Counted from the first letter of the stretch, positions 18,022 to 27,091 are shown. The stretch: DNA of 64,000 nt from Marinomonas phaeophyticola (GCF_026966905.1 NZ_JAPUBN010000021.1:124001-188000); one strand, 5' to 3'. A program made the numbers and translations. The notes: a model not told the origin generated them from the sequence alone.

Positions 18022-18471
18022 TTAATACGCATTGAATACATGCCAAGAATGTTCAAATAATGAAATAGTATCAAACACATCCGGATCGAGTGCTATTTGG
18101 CAACTTAACGGAAGCTGTTTTAATCTACGGAAACGTTTTCTATCTGTTACAGTTCCTCCTAAAGGTAAGATAGATAAAGTAGTTATATCGTTGAGAGTAA
18201 AAGAAATTTTTGGATAGGTGAGCACCTTGAGTGCTTTATCTAAGGAATCATAATACTCTGTCTGGGAGCAAGTCTGCTTTGATGTACGATATATTGTTGT
18301 ATCGTTTTTGGTTATATAGAGTGTGTAGCCTGTCCCTTCCTCCTGCCATATACCTTCAGGTAAAGTGATTGTTTTAAACTCTCTGTCTCTGCCTTCGCAA
18401 GCACTTATGAGCACGCTACTTCCTACGGTTATTAGGACAGGGAAAATAAAGCGTATAAATGTTTTTCTCAT
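18022..18471 (-). CDS. Lipoprotein of unknown function, related to its neighbour
   Basis: A 149-residue protein with a lipoprotein signal ending in ISAC, so Cys25 is the likely acylated residue. The mature part contains GIWQEEGTGYTLYITKND, a SKQTC segment and a final LKQLPLSC. The same order of elements occurs in the adjacent upstream gene (18534-18971), so the two are probably diverged duplicates. The pattern recalls the domain that precedes some S41-family peptidases, but no protease residues are present. The function is unknown. Confidence 0.65.
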   Translation of the reverse strand: MRKTFIRFIFPVLITVGSSVLISACEGRDREFKTITLPEGIWQEEGTGYTLYITKNDTTIYRTSKQTCSQTEYYDSLDKALKVLTYPKISFTLNDITTLSILPLGGTVTDRKRFRRLKQLPLSCQIALDPDVFDTISLFEHSWHVFNAY

Positions 18472-18533
18472 CTGATCAATACCTAAGGTTACATGATGAG
18501 CAAATTTGCAAAGTCAAATTAATGGAATGAGCG

Positions 18534-18971
18534 TTAAACATTACGGTTTAACTGTTCTGTATCCTGATTTGCTACCGTTGGGCAGTTCGTTGGAAGCGAC
18601 TTGATTTGTTCAAAATTAGATGTTCTGGAGGGCATTTTTTGGATTAAATCAAAGGATAAAACCCAACGAGAGGGAGAGGTAGATAATAGCCATCCTTTTG
18701 GATGTATTTTATTTAAACGAATATTTTCGATATGTTTATTTGCTTGATTGATTGACGGGAAGTGATTTCTTATTCGACACTCTGAATGACTAAAATCATA
18801 AAAAGCAACCTCATTTTCTGTTATGTAAAGTAAACTATTATTTTTCGATTTCCAGACTCCCTGAGCTGCCGTTATGTTTTTCCTGTCCAAATCTAAAAAA
18901 GTATTAATCAAAAGAAAACTGATTATAGTAATAAAATAAGATGTGCTTAATATATAAAATTGCTTAGACAT
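18534..18971 (-). CDS. Membrane-anchored or exported protein of unknown function, related to its neighbour
   Basis: A 145-residue protein with one N-terminal hydrophobic segment (about 9-22) that may anchor it. It shares with the next gene a spaced pattern: GVWKSKNNSLLYITENE, SHSEC, a DS/SI...A helix, and IKSLPTNC. The start was set at the ATG at 18971 because TAGGA lies upstream at a good distance; a longer frame from 19055 lacks one and would run into a putative operator. No function can be assigned. It is divergent from the mipA operon. Confidence 0.6.
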   Translation of the reverse strand: MSKQFYILSTSYFITIISFLLINTFLDLDRKNITAAQGVWKSKNNSLLYITENEVAFYDFSHSECRIRNHFPSINQANKHIENIRLNKIHPKGWLLSTSPSRWVLSFDLIQKMPSRTSNFEQIKSLPTNCPTVANQDTEQLNRNV

Positions 18972-19057
18972 AATACTATTCCTAATGATAAGTGTTTTTG
19001 TACAAAGGACACAATAAAAGGAAAGCAGAGAAGAGGTTGTATCAAGTTTTTTCATGC

Positions 19058-19071
19058 TGTAACAAAATGTT
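19058..19071 (-). promoter_or_regulatory. RstA-box-like site upstream of the mipA operon
   Basis: Read on the minus strand the site is AACATTTTGTTACA, matching all but the first of the defined positions of the E. coli RstA box TACATNTNGTTACA. A second GTTACA half-site lies on the plus strand at 19122-19127, inside an inverted repeat AAGTTGT-T-ACAACTT at 19117-19131. The operon downstream encodes an RstAB-like pair, so autoregulation is a reasonable inference. Not tested. Confidence 0.4.
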
Positions 19072-19199
19072 TCCGTAGGAATTAAAATAGCTATAAATGC
19101 CGAAAAGAAGTGACATAAGTTGTTACAACTTGATTCTAGAAAATTTGTTTAAATAGCATCAATATTAAATATTCATAAGATGATTAAGAGATATTCAAA

Positions 19200-20048
19200 A
19201 TGAAAACGATATTAAGGGCATTATGTTTAGTCATCGTTGCTGGTTGCCAGCTTGTTTTTGCTGGGGATATTGCAAAAGACATAAGAACAGGCAATGTTTC
19301 TGGAAAAGAGAATGGAGGCTATTTTGGTATCGGTTTATTTGCATCTTATCTGGATGGTGGGAGAATTTATCCAGAAAAAGAAAATGAGGGGGATTCTTTC
19401 GGCATTAATATCGGTGGTGATTATTATTATAATGGATTTTTTATAGAAGCCTCTCAAGGGACATTTGATGGTTTAAATCTTGGGTATAATTTTTTAAATA
19501 AAGAAAACTGGTCTTTTGATGTGTTGTTTTCTAGTTTCCAAGGGCGATTAGAGATAGAGGAAGATAAACGTTTCAAAAGTACCATTGAAGATGAGCGTAA
19601 CGCCGCAATTTTAGAACGTAATACTTTTTATAATGGGGCGGGTTTGAGAGCAACCGCGCATTTTGATAGTTATATTTTTCAGTATCGTTTGGTAACCGAT
19701 ACACATGAAGGAAATGGTATTTCTAGTACGGCCCGCATCGGACGTAGCTGGCAAGTGAAAAATTGGAACTTACACAGTATTTTGAGCATGGAGTACAGCT
19801 CTTCGGATAAAAATAACTTTTTATATGGCGTAACGGCAGAAGAAGCTACTGGCCGCTTTCCTCAGTATGATTTAGGCTCAAGCATCATTTTTTCTGGTGA
19901 AGTAGGCGTCACTTATCCCTTGACCGAACACAGCGTGTTTAAATCTTTTTTGCGATACACAGATTTACCAAAAAATATAGAAAACAGTCCACTAATGGAA
20001 GACGATAATGAAACTTTATTAGTTACTTCAATTAGTTACATTTTTTAA
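19200..20048 (+). CDS. MipA/OmpV-family outer-membrane protein
   Basis: A 282-residue outer-membrane barrel of the MipA/OmpV family, some members of which scaffold murein synthesis or respond to osmotic or antibiotic stress. The signal peptide ends near VFA-GD (residue 21); a VAGC sequence at 13-16 looks like a lipobox but a barrel is more likely. Family features are NGGYFGIGLFASYLDGG, GGDYYYNGFFIEA and the C-terminal strand LLVTSISYIF. It leads an operon with a DUF3019 protein and a two-component system, an arrangement seen elsewhere with this family. Confidence 0.82.
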   Translation: MKTILRALCLVIVAGCQLVFAGDIAKDIRTGNVSGKENGGYFGIGLFASYLDGGRIYPEKENEGDSFGINIGGDYYYNGFFIEASQGTFDGLNLGYNFLNKENWSFDVLFSSFQGRLEIEEDKRFKSTIEDERNAAILERNTFYNGAGLRATAHFDSYIFQYRLVTDTHEGNGISSTARIGRSWQVKNWNLHSILSMEYSSSDKNNFLYGVTAEEATGRFPQYDLGSSIIFSGEVGVTYPLTEHSVFKSFLRYTDLPKNIENSPLMEDDNETLLVTSISYIF

Positions 20049-20063
20049 TTGGGAGGTTTAAGA

Positions 20064-20465
20064 GTGGCTGTTAAATTCACGCGAAGCGTCACATTATTGA
20101 GTCTACTTTTAATATTGATGCCTTCACAGTTAGTGGCAGATAATCAACCTTGGTATTTAAAAGTAGAGCCAAACCGGTGTATTGCATTGAGGCAAGGACA
20201 AACGTGTTATCAAACATTAGTTTTTAAATGGTCTGTTCCTGCTGAGAAAGAGTATTGTTTTTTTCAAGTACCGGACTCTCGTCCTTTAACCTGTTGGTAT
20301 GGACGTGGTGTCTTGTCATATAAGGGAAATTTTGAATTAGATCGCAGTACTGTTTATCAAATTCGAATAAAAGATAAAGATGTGTCTGTGCTGGAAACAA
20401 AGGTGAAGGTTGCTTGGGTCTATAAAACAGATCGAAAAAACTACAGTGAATGGCGGTTATTTTAA
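20064..20465 (+). CDS. DUF3019-family exported protein
   Basis: A 133-residue protein with a signal peptide (hydrophobic to about residue 20, ending SQLVA-D), followed by a compact domain with four cysteines (CIALRQGQTCYQ, EYCFF, LTCWYG) that could form disulfides in the periplasm. This fits DUF3019, of unknown function and commonly found beside MipA and a two-component pair. I chose GTG at 20064 because GGGAGG sits seven bases before it; a TTG at 20049 overlaps the previous stop and lacks a site. Confidence 0.75.
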   Translation: MAVKFTRSVTLLSLLLILMPSQLVADNQPWYLKVEPNRCIALRQGQTCYQTLVFKWSVPAEKEYCFFQVPDSRPLTCWYGRGVLSYKGNFELDRSTVYQIRIKDKDVSVLETKVKVAWVYKTDRKNYSEWRLF

Positions 20466-20523
20466 CTGTTTATTGAACACCAGCTATATTGATGTATTTC
20501 TTAAAAAAGATAAAGGCGTGGCG

Positions 20524-21222
20524 ATGTCTGTAAAAAATGAACATATCTTAGTGGTTGAAGATGACCCTTCTTTGTCTGAATGGATAAGCGATTATCTAGT
20601 GGATCATGGGTATGAAGTTAGTGTCGCTAATCGTGGTGATGTAGCAGTAGAATTAGTAGAAGCGGATCAACCAGACCTTGTATTATTAGACATTATGTTG
20701 CCAATAAAAAACGGTTTTGATGTATGTAAAGAGATACGTCGATTTTATGCTTCCCCTATTTTGATGATGACCGCATGTGTAGAAGAAAGTGATGAAGTGC
20801 TGGGCTTAGAGCTTGGTGCGGATGATTATCTAAGTAAGCCAATAAAACCGAGAATTTTATTAGCGAGAATTAAGGCGTTACTTAGAAGAGGAGGTGAAAC
20901 GGATCATTTAACAACTCGCCTATTTGGAGAATTGAAAATGGATTCTGTTTCGAAAAGCGTATTTTTAAATGGCAAGGTGGTGTCCGTTTCTAGTAATGAG
21001 TTTGACATGTTATGGATTCTCTCTGCTGAAGCTGGAAAAGTGATTAGTCGTGGTGAGCTGGTTAGTCGACTGCGCGGAATTGATTATGATGGTTTTGATC
21101 GATCTATCGATATTAGAATTTCTCGTTTGCGAAAAAAACTAGAAGACGATCCAAATCAACCTTATCGAATCAAGACTGTTTGGGGTAAAGGGTATTTATT
21201 TGCGACAGATGCATGGCAATAA
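20524..21222 (+). CDS. OmpR-family response regulator (RstA-like)
   Basis: A 232-residue DNA-binding regulator. The receiver domain has acidic residues Glu12-Asp13-Asp14, the phosphorylation site Asp56 (VLLDIMLP) and Lys105. The C-terminal winged helix (DIRISRLRKKLEDDP, GYLF) is of the OmpR/PhoB type. The ATG at 20524 follows AAAGG at a good distance; an upstream extension to 20410 would overlap the preceding gene. It is followed after 13 bases by its kinase. RstA is the closest relative by recall, and the RstA-like box upstream of the operon agrees. Confidence 0.85.
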   Translation: MSVKNEHILVVEDDPSLSEWISDYLVDHGYEVSVANRGDVAVELVEADQPDLVLLDIMLPIKNGFDVCKEIRRFYASPILMMTACVEESDEVLGLELGADDYLSKPIKPRILLARIKALLRRGGETDHLTTRLFGELKMDSVSKSVFLNGKVVSVSSNEFDMLWILSAEAGKVISRGELVSRLRGIDYDGFDRSIDIRISRLRKKLEDDPNQPYRIKTVWGKGYLFATDAWQ

Positions 21223-21235
21223 TAGGTCGGTTTAA

Positions 21236-22519
21236 ATGAAGCAACTAACCATTTCCCTTATTCTTGTAGTGATATCGGCTGTGATTGGCTTGGGCTGGTT
21301 GATTAACGAAGTCTACCATAGTATCGATGATCAATCCGCCGTTGGAGAATTTGATTTTTATCAGTCGATTGGCAATGATTTAGCTCTCACTCTTGATGGC
21401 ATGAATCAAACAAGTAGGGAACAATTTTTAACTCAATGGCAACAGAAAAGTGATTTATCGGTTAGTTTACAAAACCGCATTAATTTCCCTATACCAGACA
21501 GCTTAGCGGAACGTTTTGAACAGGGAACTCCGTTGATTCTTGAGTCTGAGAACGACGTATCTTTGCATTTCTATATGCATAACTCTCATCAGGTCATGAC
21601 GTTATTGTTTGTTAAAAAAGCAGTAGAAACATCTATTTTTAATCTTAATCTAATCTTAACACTGACGTTTTATATAGGTGTTATCGTGATTCTTCTTGCC
21701 TGGTTATACCCTTTAATAGGGAGGTTAATTATTTTACGTAGTGCTGCGAGAGCATTTGGTAAGGGGGATCTGTCTTCAAGAGTGGCGAGTACACGTTTTT
21801 CTTATATTTCAGATATTGAAGCAGAGTTTAATCGTATGGCTGAGCGTATTGAAACTCTAGTGAGTGATAATAAATTGCTAAGTCGAGCGGTCTCTCATGA
21901 CTTAAAAACACCACTCTCTCGTTTGCGTTTTGGTATTGATGCTCTTGAAGAGGTAGAAAATCCTCAAACACGGTTTAAATATTTAGATCGTATTAGTAAT
22001 GACTTATGTGAAATGGAATCGTTAGTCGATACTTTATTAAGATACGCTCGTTTAGATGAATCTAATGTGGAGCTTCGCAGTGAGGAAATCGAATTAACGT
22101 CTTTTGTGACCTCATTGTTTGCTATTCACACATCTTCAGCGCTTGATATTGAGTATCAGTTTGATCAAAGTGATGTGATCATTGAAGCCGATAGACGTTA
22201 TTTGGCGATGTTATTGAATAATTTAATGAGTAATGCCATTAAACATGCGAAAACCAAAATACACATTAGCATTAAACTTGAGACTCAAGGTATTCGGTTC
22301 TCTATCGAAGACGATGGGATCGGTATTCCCGAGGAGCATAGGGATCAGGTCGTTAAGCCTTTTTGGCGTGGTGATCATGGTATAAAAGGTCATGGTATGG
22401 GACTCGCCATTGTGTCACGCATATCAGAATGGGTTGCTGCGACTTTTATAATTGAAACATCGTATTCTCTTGGTGGTGCCAAGGTAGTGCTTTGCTTCAC
22501 TAGGGAGAGAAAAGTATAA
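21236..22519 (+). CDS. Sensor histidine kinase (RstB-like)
   Basis: A 427-residue membrane kinase. It has helices near residues 5-24 and 137-160 flanking a periplasmic sensor region of about 110 residues, a HAMP segment (to about 208), the phosphoacceptor His221 in SRAVSHDLKTPLSRLRF, an N box (NNLMSNAIKHA) and the G boxes DDGIGIPEE and GHGMGLAIV. It should phosphorylate the regulator encoded just upstream. The signal is unknown but presumably envelope-related, given the MipA and DUF3019 genes of the same operon. Confidence 0.87.
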   Translation: MKQLTISLILVVISAVIGLGWLINEVYHSIDDQSAVGEFDFYQSIGNDLALTLDGMNQTSREQFLTQWQQKSDLSVSLQNRINFPIPDSLAERFEQGTPLILESENDVSLHFYMHNSHQVMTLLFVKKAVETSIFNLNLILTLTFYIGVIVILLAWLYPLIGRLIILRSAARAFGKGDLSSRVASTRFSYISDIEAEFNRMAERIETLVSDNKLLSRAVSHDLKTPLSRLRFGIDALEEVENPQTRFKYLDRISNDLCEMESLVDTLLRYARLDESNVELRSEEIELTSFVTSLFAIHTSSALDIEYQFDQSDVIIEADRRYLAMLLNNLMSNAIKHAKTKIHISIKLETQGIRFSIEDDGIGIPEEHRDQVVKPFWRGDHGIKGHGMGLAIVSRISEWVAATFIIETSYSLGGAKVVLCFTRERKV

Positions 22520-22556
22520 AGTCCTAATAATCGCAAAATGTTAAATCATACAAGAA

Positions 22557-22586
22557 GCATAAAGCCAGAAATAGCTGGCTTTATGC
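22557..22586. terminator. Strong hairpin between convergent operons
   Basis: GCATAAAGCCAG (22557-22568) and CTGGCTTTATGC (22575-22586) form a perfect 12-bp stem with a six-base loop between the histidine kinase and ABC permease genes. T tracts on either side are short, but the site is well placed to stop both transcripts. Confidence 0.55.
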
Positions 22587-22611
22587 GGGAAAGTGATATT
22601 AACCTTTCAGG

Positions 22612-23613
22612 TTAGTTGGTTGCATGGTTGTGCTCTAAGCGCTGCTTCTTTATTTGAATCAGCCTACTTTCTTGTCTTTTAGCCGATAGTCTATCAACCG
22701 CAACAGCGGCCAATAAAACACTGCCTCTAACAATGTCGTAAATGTAAGGAGATGCGTTTACTAGGTTTAATCCATTGTCGATTAATACCAAAAAGAAAGC
22801 ACCAAAGACGCTGCCAACAATGGTGCCTGATCCGCCAGTAAGTTTTGTTCCTCCCAAAATAACGGCGGCGATAACGGTAAATTCAATACCAATACCAATG
22901 CCTGATTGTAGCCCTCCTACGCGAGCTAAAAGAATAAGAGCCGAAATTCCTGTTACCATGCCTCCAATGGCGTAAACCGCTACGGTTACTTTAGTGACGG
23001 GTAGGTTAGACTCATTAGCGGACCTTGCTGAGCTGCCAATAGCCTTTGCATACAGCCCTAAACGAGTATGGTTGAGTAGATACACACCGAGAATGAAGAT
23101 AACAATTAACAAAATGATTGGAACGGGTAGACCGAATAGCTTTCCATTACCAAGAAAACCCATTTCTCTTGGTACGGGGATGTTTTGGGCCCCCGTTAAA
23201 TGAATCGCCATCCCACGATAAATAGAATAAGTTGCTAACGTAGTAATAAGGGGTGAAATCTTAAAGCGTGTTACTAATACACCGTTAATGGTTCCTAGTA
23301 AGGTAGCGCACGCAATGGCCGCTGAAAAAGCCAACCAATAACTTTGTGTGTCCTGTAATAACTGGGCAAATAGAGCAGAACAAAAGAATAAAATGGCTCC
23401 CATTGAAATATCAATGCCTGCGGTAATGATAATAAATGTCATTCCAATAGCCATTATAGCGGTTACTCCAGACTGAATGAGCATCGACTGGAAATTTGAT
23501 AATGTTAGAAAGACAGGGGATACAATGGCGAGTAAAGCGGCAAAAACCATGTTCGCTAATGCAATGGGTAACCATTTTTGTTTGGAAATAATGCTGTTAA
23601 GAGTGGATTTCAT
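22612..23613 (-). CDS. Sugar ABC transporter permease (RbsC/YjfF-like)
   Basis: A 333-residue inner-membrane permease of the ribose/xylose class, with about ten helices. Family segments include GMTFIIITAGIDISMG (about 57-72), LITTLATYSIYRGMAIHLTG and EFTVIAAVILGGTKLTGGSG (about 244-263). It overlaps the ATPase gene by four bases (ATGA). As the fourth gene of the importer operon, it would pair with the other permease (25120-26060). The substrate is unknown. Confidence 0.87.
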   Translation of the reverse strand: MKSTLNSIISKQKWLPIALANMVFAALLAIVSPVFLTLSNFQSMLIQSGVTAIMAIGMTFIIITAGIDISMGAILFFCSALFAQLLQDTQSYWLAFSAAIACATLLGTINGVLVTRFKISPLITTLATYSIYRGMAIHLTGAQNIPVPREMGFLGNGKLFGLPVPIILLIVIFILGVYLLNHTRLGLYAKAIGSSARSANESNLPVTKVTVAVYAIGGMVTGISALILLARVGGLQSGIGIGIEFTVIAAVILGGTKLTGGSGTIVGSVFGAFFLVLIDNGLNLVNASPYIYDIVRGSVLLAAVAVDRLSAKRQESRLIQIKKQRLEHNHATN

Positions 23614-25118
23614 CGTCCTTCTCCTTTGTCGTTACTGCTGGCGGCTAAGGATATGATTTTCACTGAGTCAAACGCTTCTCTTTGGAATTCTCCGACCATT
23701 TTTCCTCGGCGCATCACCAAAATACGTTGGGACACATTGAGTAATTCTGGTAGATCAGAAGAGACAATGACGATAGCGGCGCCGTTTTTAGCTAAATTAA
23801 TAATTTTTGTATGAATATCGAATTTGGCACCAATGTCTACACCTTTAGTTGGTTCATCCAAAATAAACAATTTAGGTTCTGTTGCCATCCATCGACTGAG
23901 AAGTACTTTTTGTTGATTGCCGCCACTTAGTGCATCGACTCGAACTTCTATATGAGGAATGGCAATTCCCATATCATTGACTATTTTCTGAGAAACATGA
24001 CTTTCTCCGGCAAAACCCAATTTAGTGATGCCCTGTTTGATAAATCGATAAATCGCCGCCGCTGATAAGTTTTCCCGAACGGGGCGATTTAAAAACAAAC
24101 CATTTGTTCGGCGATCTTCAGGAAGGTAGCAAGCGCTCAATTGTTTCATTGAATCTACCGTTCTGTTCTCGGTCTTGACGCCATTAATGTAAACCGAACC
24201 GGTTGAAGGTCGTAACCCAAAAATAGCCTCCGCCACTTCTGTTCTACCGGCCCCCATTAATCCTGCAATCCCAAGTATTTCACCTTGTTTAACATTAAAA
24301 GAAACATCTTTGAAATCCGCGGAAGAAAGCTGTTCTACCCGTAACGCTTCACCTCCATGGGGTTGACTGTGTTGAACATTGGCATTATCAATGGTTCTTC
24401 CTACCATCATTTCTTCTAGTTTTCTTTGGGGGACATTAGCGAGGAGGCCACTGTCGACTTGAGTGCCATCTCTCAACACAATGTAGTGGTCGCATACCCG
24501 ATAGATTTCCTCTAAAAAATGAGAAATAAATATAATAGCGATGCCTCTAGTGCTTAATTTGTCGATTAGAACAAACAACTTCTCACGCTCAACAGCGGTT
24601 AGAGACGTGGTTGGCTCGTCCAATATTAACACTTTATCTGCATGTAATAGGGCTTTGCCAATCTCAACAATTTGCTGCTTGCCAGCACCTAAGGATTCGA
24701 CAGTGGCAGAGGTATCTATTTCAATACCTAAAAAATCTAATTGCTCTTGGGCTATTTCTTCAACTTTTTTCCAGTTAATTTTCGTTGCAGAGCCTGGTAA
24801 TTGGCCGATACACATGTTTTCTGCAACGGTTAATGCTCCGAAAAGACTGAGTTCTTGATGCACCGCTGAAATACCATGGACATGCCCCTCATTTTTCTCG
24901 ACAAGTTGCCCGTTAACAAATATTTTCCCTGCAGTGGGCTCGAGAAGGCCGCATAACATGTTTTTTGTAGTGGATTTCCCCGCACCATTTTCACCGATTA
25001 AGCCAACGACTTGACCTGGATACAAATCAAATGAAACGCCATTGACGACGGTTTTTCCAGAAAAAGACTTGGTTAGACCTCGAAATGAAAGTAAGGGAGT
25101 GTTGTTGTCGTTTAGCAC
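23610..25118 (-). CDS. Sugar ABC transporter ATP-binding protein (RbsA-like, two ABC domains)
   Basis: A 502-residue duplicated ATPase that powers sugar import. The N-terminal half has Walker A GENGAGKST (42-50) and Walker B ILDEPTTSLT. The C-terminal half has the degenerate Walker A region GLMGAGRTE, signature LSGGNQQKV and LFILDEPTKGVD. This is the standard RbsA/XylG/MglA layout and length. It lies one base after the upstream permease and overlaps the downstream permease by four. Confidence 0.9.
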   Translation of the reverse strand: MLNDNNTPLLSFRGLTKSFSGKTVVNGVSFDLYPGQVVGLIGENGAGKSTTKNMLCGLLEPTAGKIFVNGQLVEKNEGHVHGISAVHQELSLFGALTVAENMCIGQLPGSATKINWKKVEEIAQEQLDFLGIEIDTSATVESLGAGKQQIVEIGKALLHADKVLILDEPTTSLTAVEREKLFVLIDKLSTRGIAIIFISHFLEEIYRVCDHYIVLRDGTQVDSGLLANVPQRKLEEMMVGRTIDNANVQHSQPHGGEALRVEQLSSADFKDVSFNVKQGEILGIAGLMGAGRTEVAEAIFGLRPSTGSVYINGVKTENRTVDSMKQLSACYLPEDRRTNGLFLNRPVRENLSAAAIYRFIKQGITKLGFAGESHVSQKIVNDMGIAIPHIEVRVDALSGGNQQKVLLSRWMATEPKLFILDEPTKGVDIGAKFDIHTKIINLAKNGAAIVIVSSDLPELLNVSQRILVMRRGKMVGEFQREAFDSVKIISLAASSNDKGEGR

Positions 25119-25119
25119 A

Positions 25120-26060
25120 TTAATGTCTCCTTGCGCTGAGTTTCATTGCGAGCCAAGTACCAATAAAAATAAGTACACCTTGAATGATGAGTTGATCATA
25201 AAATGGAATCCCTATTAGGTTTAATCCACTGATTAGCACAGAAAGTAAACCAATCCCTAGTACTGTTCGGGCGATAGACCCTTCACCACCGTTCATTGTT
25301 GTACCACCAAGTACTACTGCTCCAATAACAAGGAGTAATAGGGTATCGCCAACGCCAGGAATGGCATTTCCTAAGTTTGAAATACTAATGAATCCTGCAA
25401 TACCAGCAAGCAGTCCCGATAAGCAATACACGCTGATTTCTGTAAACCTTACATTGATACCAGAGAAACGAGCCGCGTTACGGTTGCTGCCAATTAACAT
25501 GAGATGGCGCCCCCATTGAGTTTGAGTCAGCAAAATAATGCATATTATGACAATGGCTAAACCGATCCATGTTACGGCTGGGACTCCTAAAAATGAAAGA
25601 AAGCCAAAGTCCATTAACCCGTAAGGTGTTCCTTGAACAGCAATACCCTGGGATAAAACAAACGCAATACCACGAGCAATAAGTTGAGTAGCCATGGTTG
25701 TAATAAAGGGCGTCAACCCAAAAAAGCCAATTAAGATACCGTTAATTAAACCAAAGCTAAAACCCACTCCTATTGCGGTCAACACACCAATAAAAATACT
25801 GTCTGTAGCCGCCATGGCTAGCCCAGATATAACGGCACTTGCACTGATTACCGTGGATATTGAAAGATCGATACCACCAATAAGAAAGACAAGGGTCATG
25901 CCAATTGACGCAATGAGCACCACAGAGTTAGCCGCGAGCATGGCTTCAATGTTGCCAGAGGTTAGAAAAAAGGAGAGAATAATGAGAAGGCAGTAAAAAG
26001 CGCAACTAATATGGGTGCGACAGGGTAAGATTTAGCGACTGTCGAGATTCCGTTTAGCAT
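25120..26060 (-). CDS. Sugar ABC transporter permease (RbsC/YtfT-like), frameshifted
   Basis: The second permease of the importer, but the reading frame is broken. Translation from the ATG at 26060 (AAGGTG upstream) gives a hydrophobic N-terminus ending AFSLFSPFF and then a TAA. The rest (LTSGNIEAM, then GMTLVFLIGGIDLSIS) continues in the -1 frame to the stop at 25120. The break falls in six As (plus strand 25966-25971), where seven would restore a normal 313-residue permease. Options are a sequencing or natural deletion, or -1 slippage on T-TTT-TTC. An internal start at 25941 would lose the first helix. Confidence 0.8.
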
Positions 26061-26084
26061 TGGTTGTTTTCACCTTATGTCTAA

Positions 26085-26113
26085 ATTACCGCATCTACAT
26101 TAGATGCGGTAAT
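26085..26113. other. Intercistronic hairpin in the sugar importer operon
   Basis: ATTACCGCATCT (26085-26096) pairs perfectly with AGATGCGGTAAT (26102-26113) around a five-base loop, between the binding-protein gene and the first permease gene. Such hairpins commonly protect the binding-protein message and reduce read-through, giving more binding protein than permease. That role is inferred from position. Confidence 0.7.
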
Positions 26114-26140
26114 GTTGATTCTATTGTTAATGGTGCAAGG

Positions 26141-27091
26141 TTATTTTGCGCCCCAGATAGCATCTTTATGCTGCTGAATGTTATCTGTTGTATAGAAGTT
26201 ACCTGATACAACATTGCGACGTTCAACCGTTTCTCCATTTATTAATTTTTCAGCCAGGTCCACAGCCGTGCGACCAATTTTGTCAAGATTCATGACAACG
26301 ATACCATCTGCGATACCTTTAGATGTTGCTTGGTAACCATCTAATGATCCGTTAATACCCGTGATAACAACATGACCATCCGTGCCTGCTGGCTTTAATT
26401 TGCCAAGATCAGTAAGGACTGTTTCTACTGAAGGGATATGCGTGTCTGTGGCGGCAAATACGGAATGCACTATAGGGTTGGCTTGAAACGCATTCTGAGT
26501 TCCTGAAAGTGCGCGAGCAGAATCCCAATCAGTTGGGACTTCAATCAGTTTTACGTTATCTAACCCCTCAATGGCTTCACGGAAACCTTTGCTACGATCA
26601 ATGCCATTTTGATCGTTTAAAGCACCAATTAATTCGACAATCACTTTTTCACCTTTTACTTTCGCTAATTGTTTTGCTGTATATGCACCAGCAAGGCGAC
26701 CATCAGCTAAAGAATCAGGGCCGACGAAAGTGTCTACCACTCGGCTTTTAGCAAGGCTTCTATCGTATGCAACGATGGCAATACCCGCTCTATCTGCTGC
26801 CATTAGGGCGCGCTCAATGGTATTTTGATCGACGGCACAAACTAATATTGCTTTAACACCTTGTGTAATGAGGGACTGAATTTGCTGGTTTTGAGTTTGG
26901 GCGTCGCCATCCGCGACCACTTCAATAACAGAGTAGCCTCTTTTAGCCGCTTCATCTTTAATCGCATCATTTTCAGCAACTCGACTTTCAAATAACTGAT
27001 CAACAGCAAGGCCAATAGTTATTTTTTCAGCTGCGGTAGCACTGTTCATCACAAATGTGAGTGAAAAGAGTAGAGCTAATAGTTTTTTCAT
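26141..27091 (-). CDS. Periplasmic sugar-binding protein (RbsB-like)
   Basis: The 316-residue solute receptor of the importer and the first gene of its operon. It has a signal peptide ending TATAA near residue 21, then a type I periplasmic binding fold: KITIGLAVDQLFES, QNQQIQSLITQGVKAILVC, AIVAYDRSLAK and DGIVVMNLDK. The ligand is probably a pentose or hexose, but which one cannot be judged by eye. A hairpin at 26085-26113 separates it from the permease gene. Confidence 0.87.
   Translation of the reverse strand: MKKLLALLFSLTFVMNSATAAEKITIGLAVDQLFESRVAENDAIKDEAAKRGYSVIEVVADGDAQTQNQQIQSLITQGVKAILVCAVDQNTIERALMAADRAGIAIVAYDRSLAKSRVVDTFVGPDSLADGRLAGAYTAKQLAKVKGEKVIVELIGALNDQNGIDRSKGFREAIEGLDNVKLIEVPTDWDSARALSGTQNAFQANPIVHSVFAATDTHIPSVETVLTDLGKLKPAGTDGHVVITGINGSLDGYQATSKGIADGIVVMNLDKIGRTAVDLAEKLINGETVERRNVVSGNFYTTDNIQQHKDAIWGAK

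Noticed and set aside
17814-18080. 88-residue minus-strand frame
   Set aside because: It overlaps the lipoprotein gene and runs through the short direct repeat, ending in a low-complexity Phe run.
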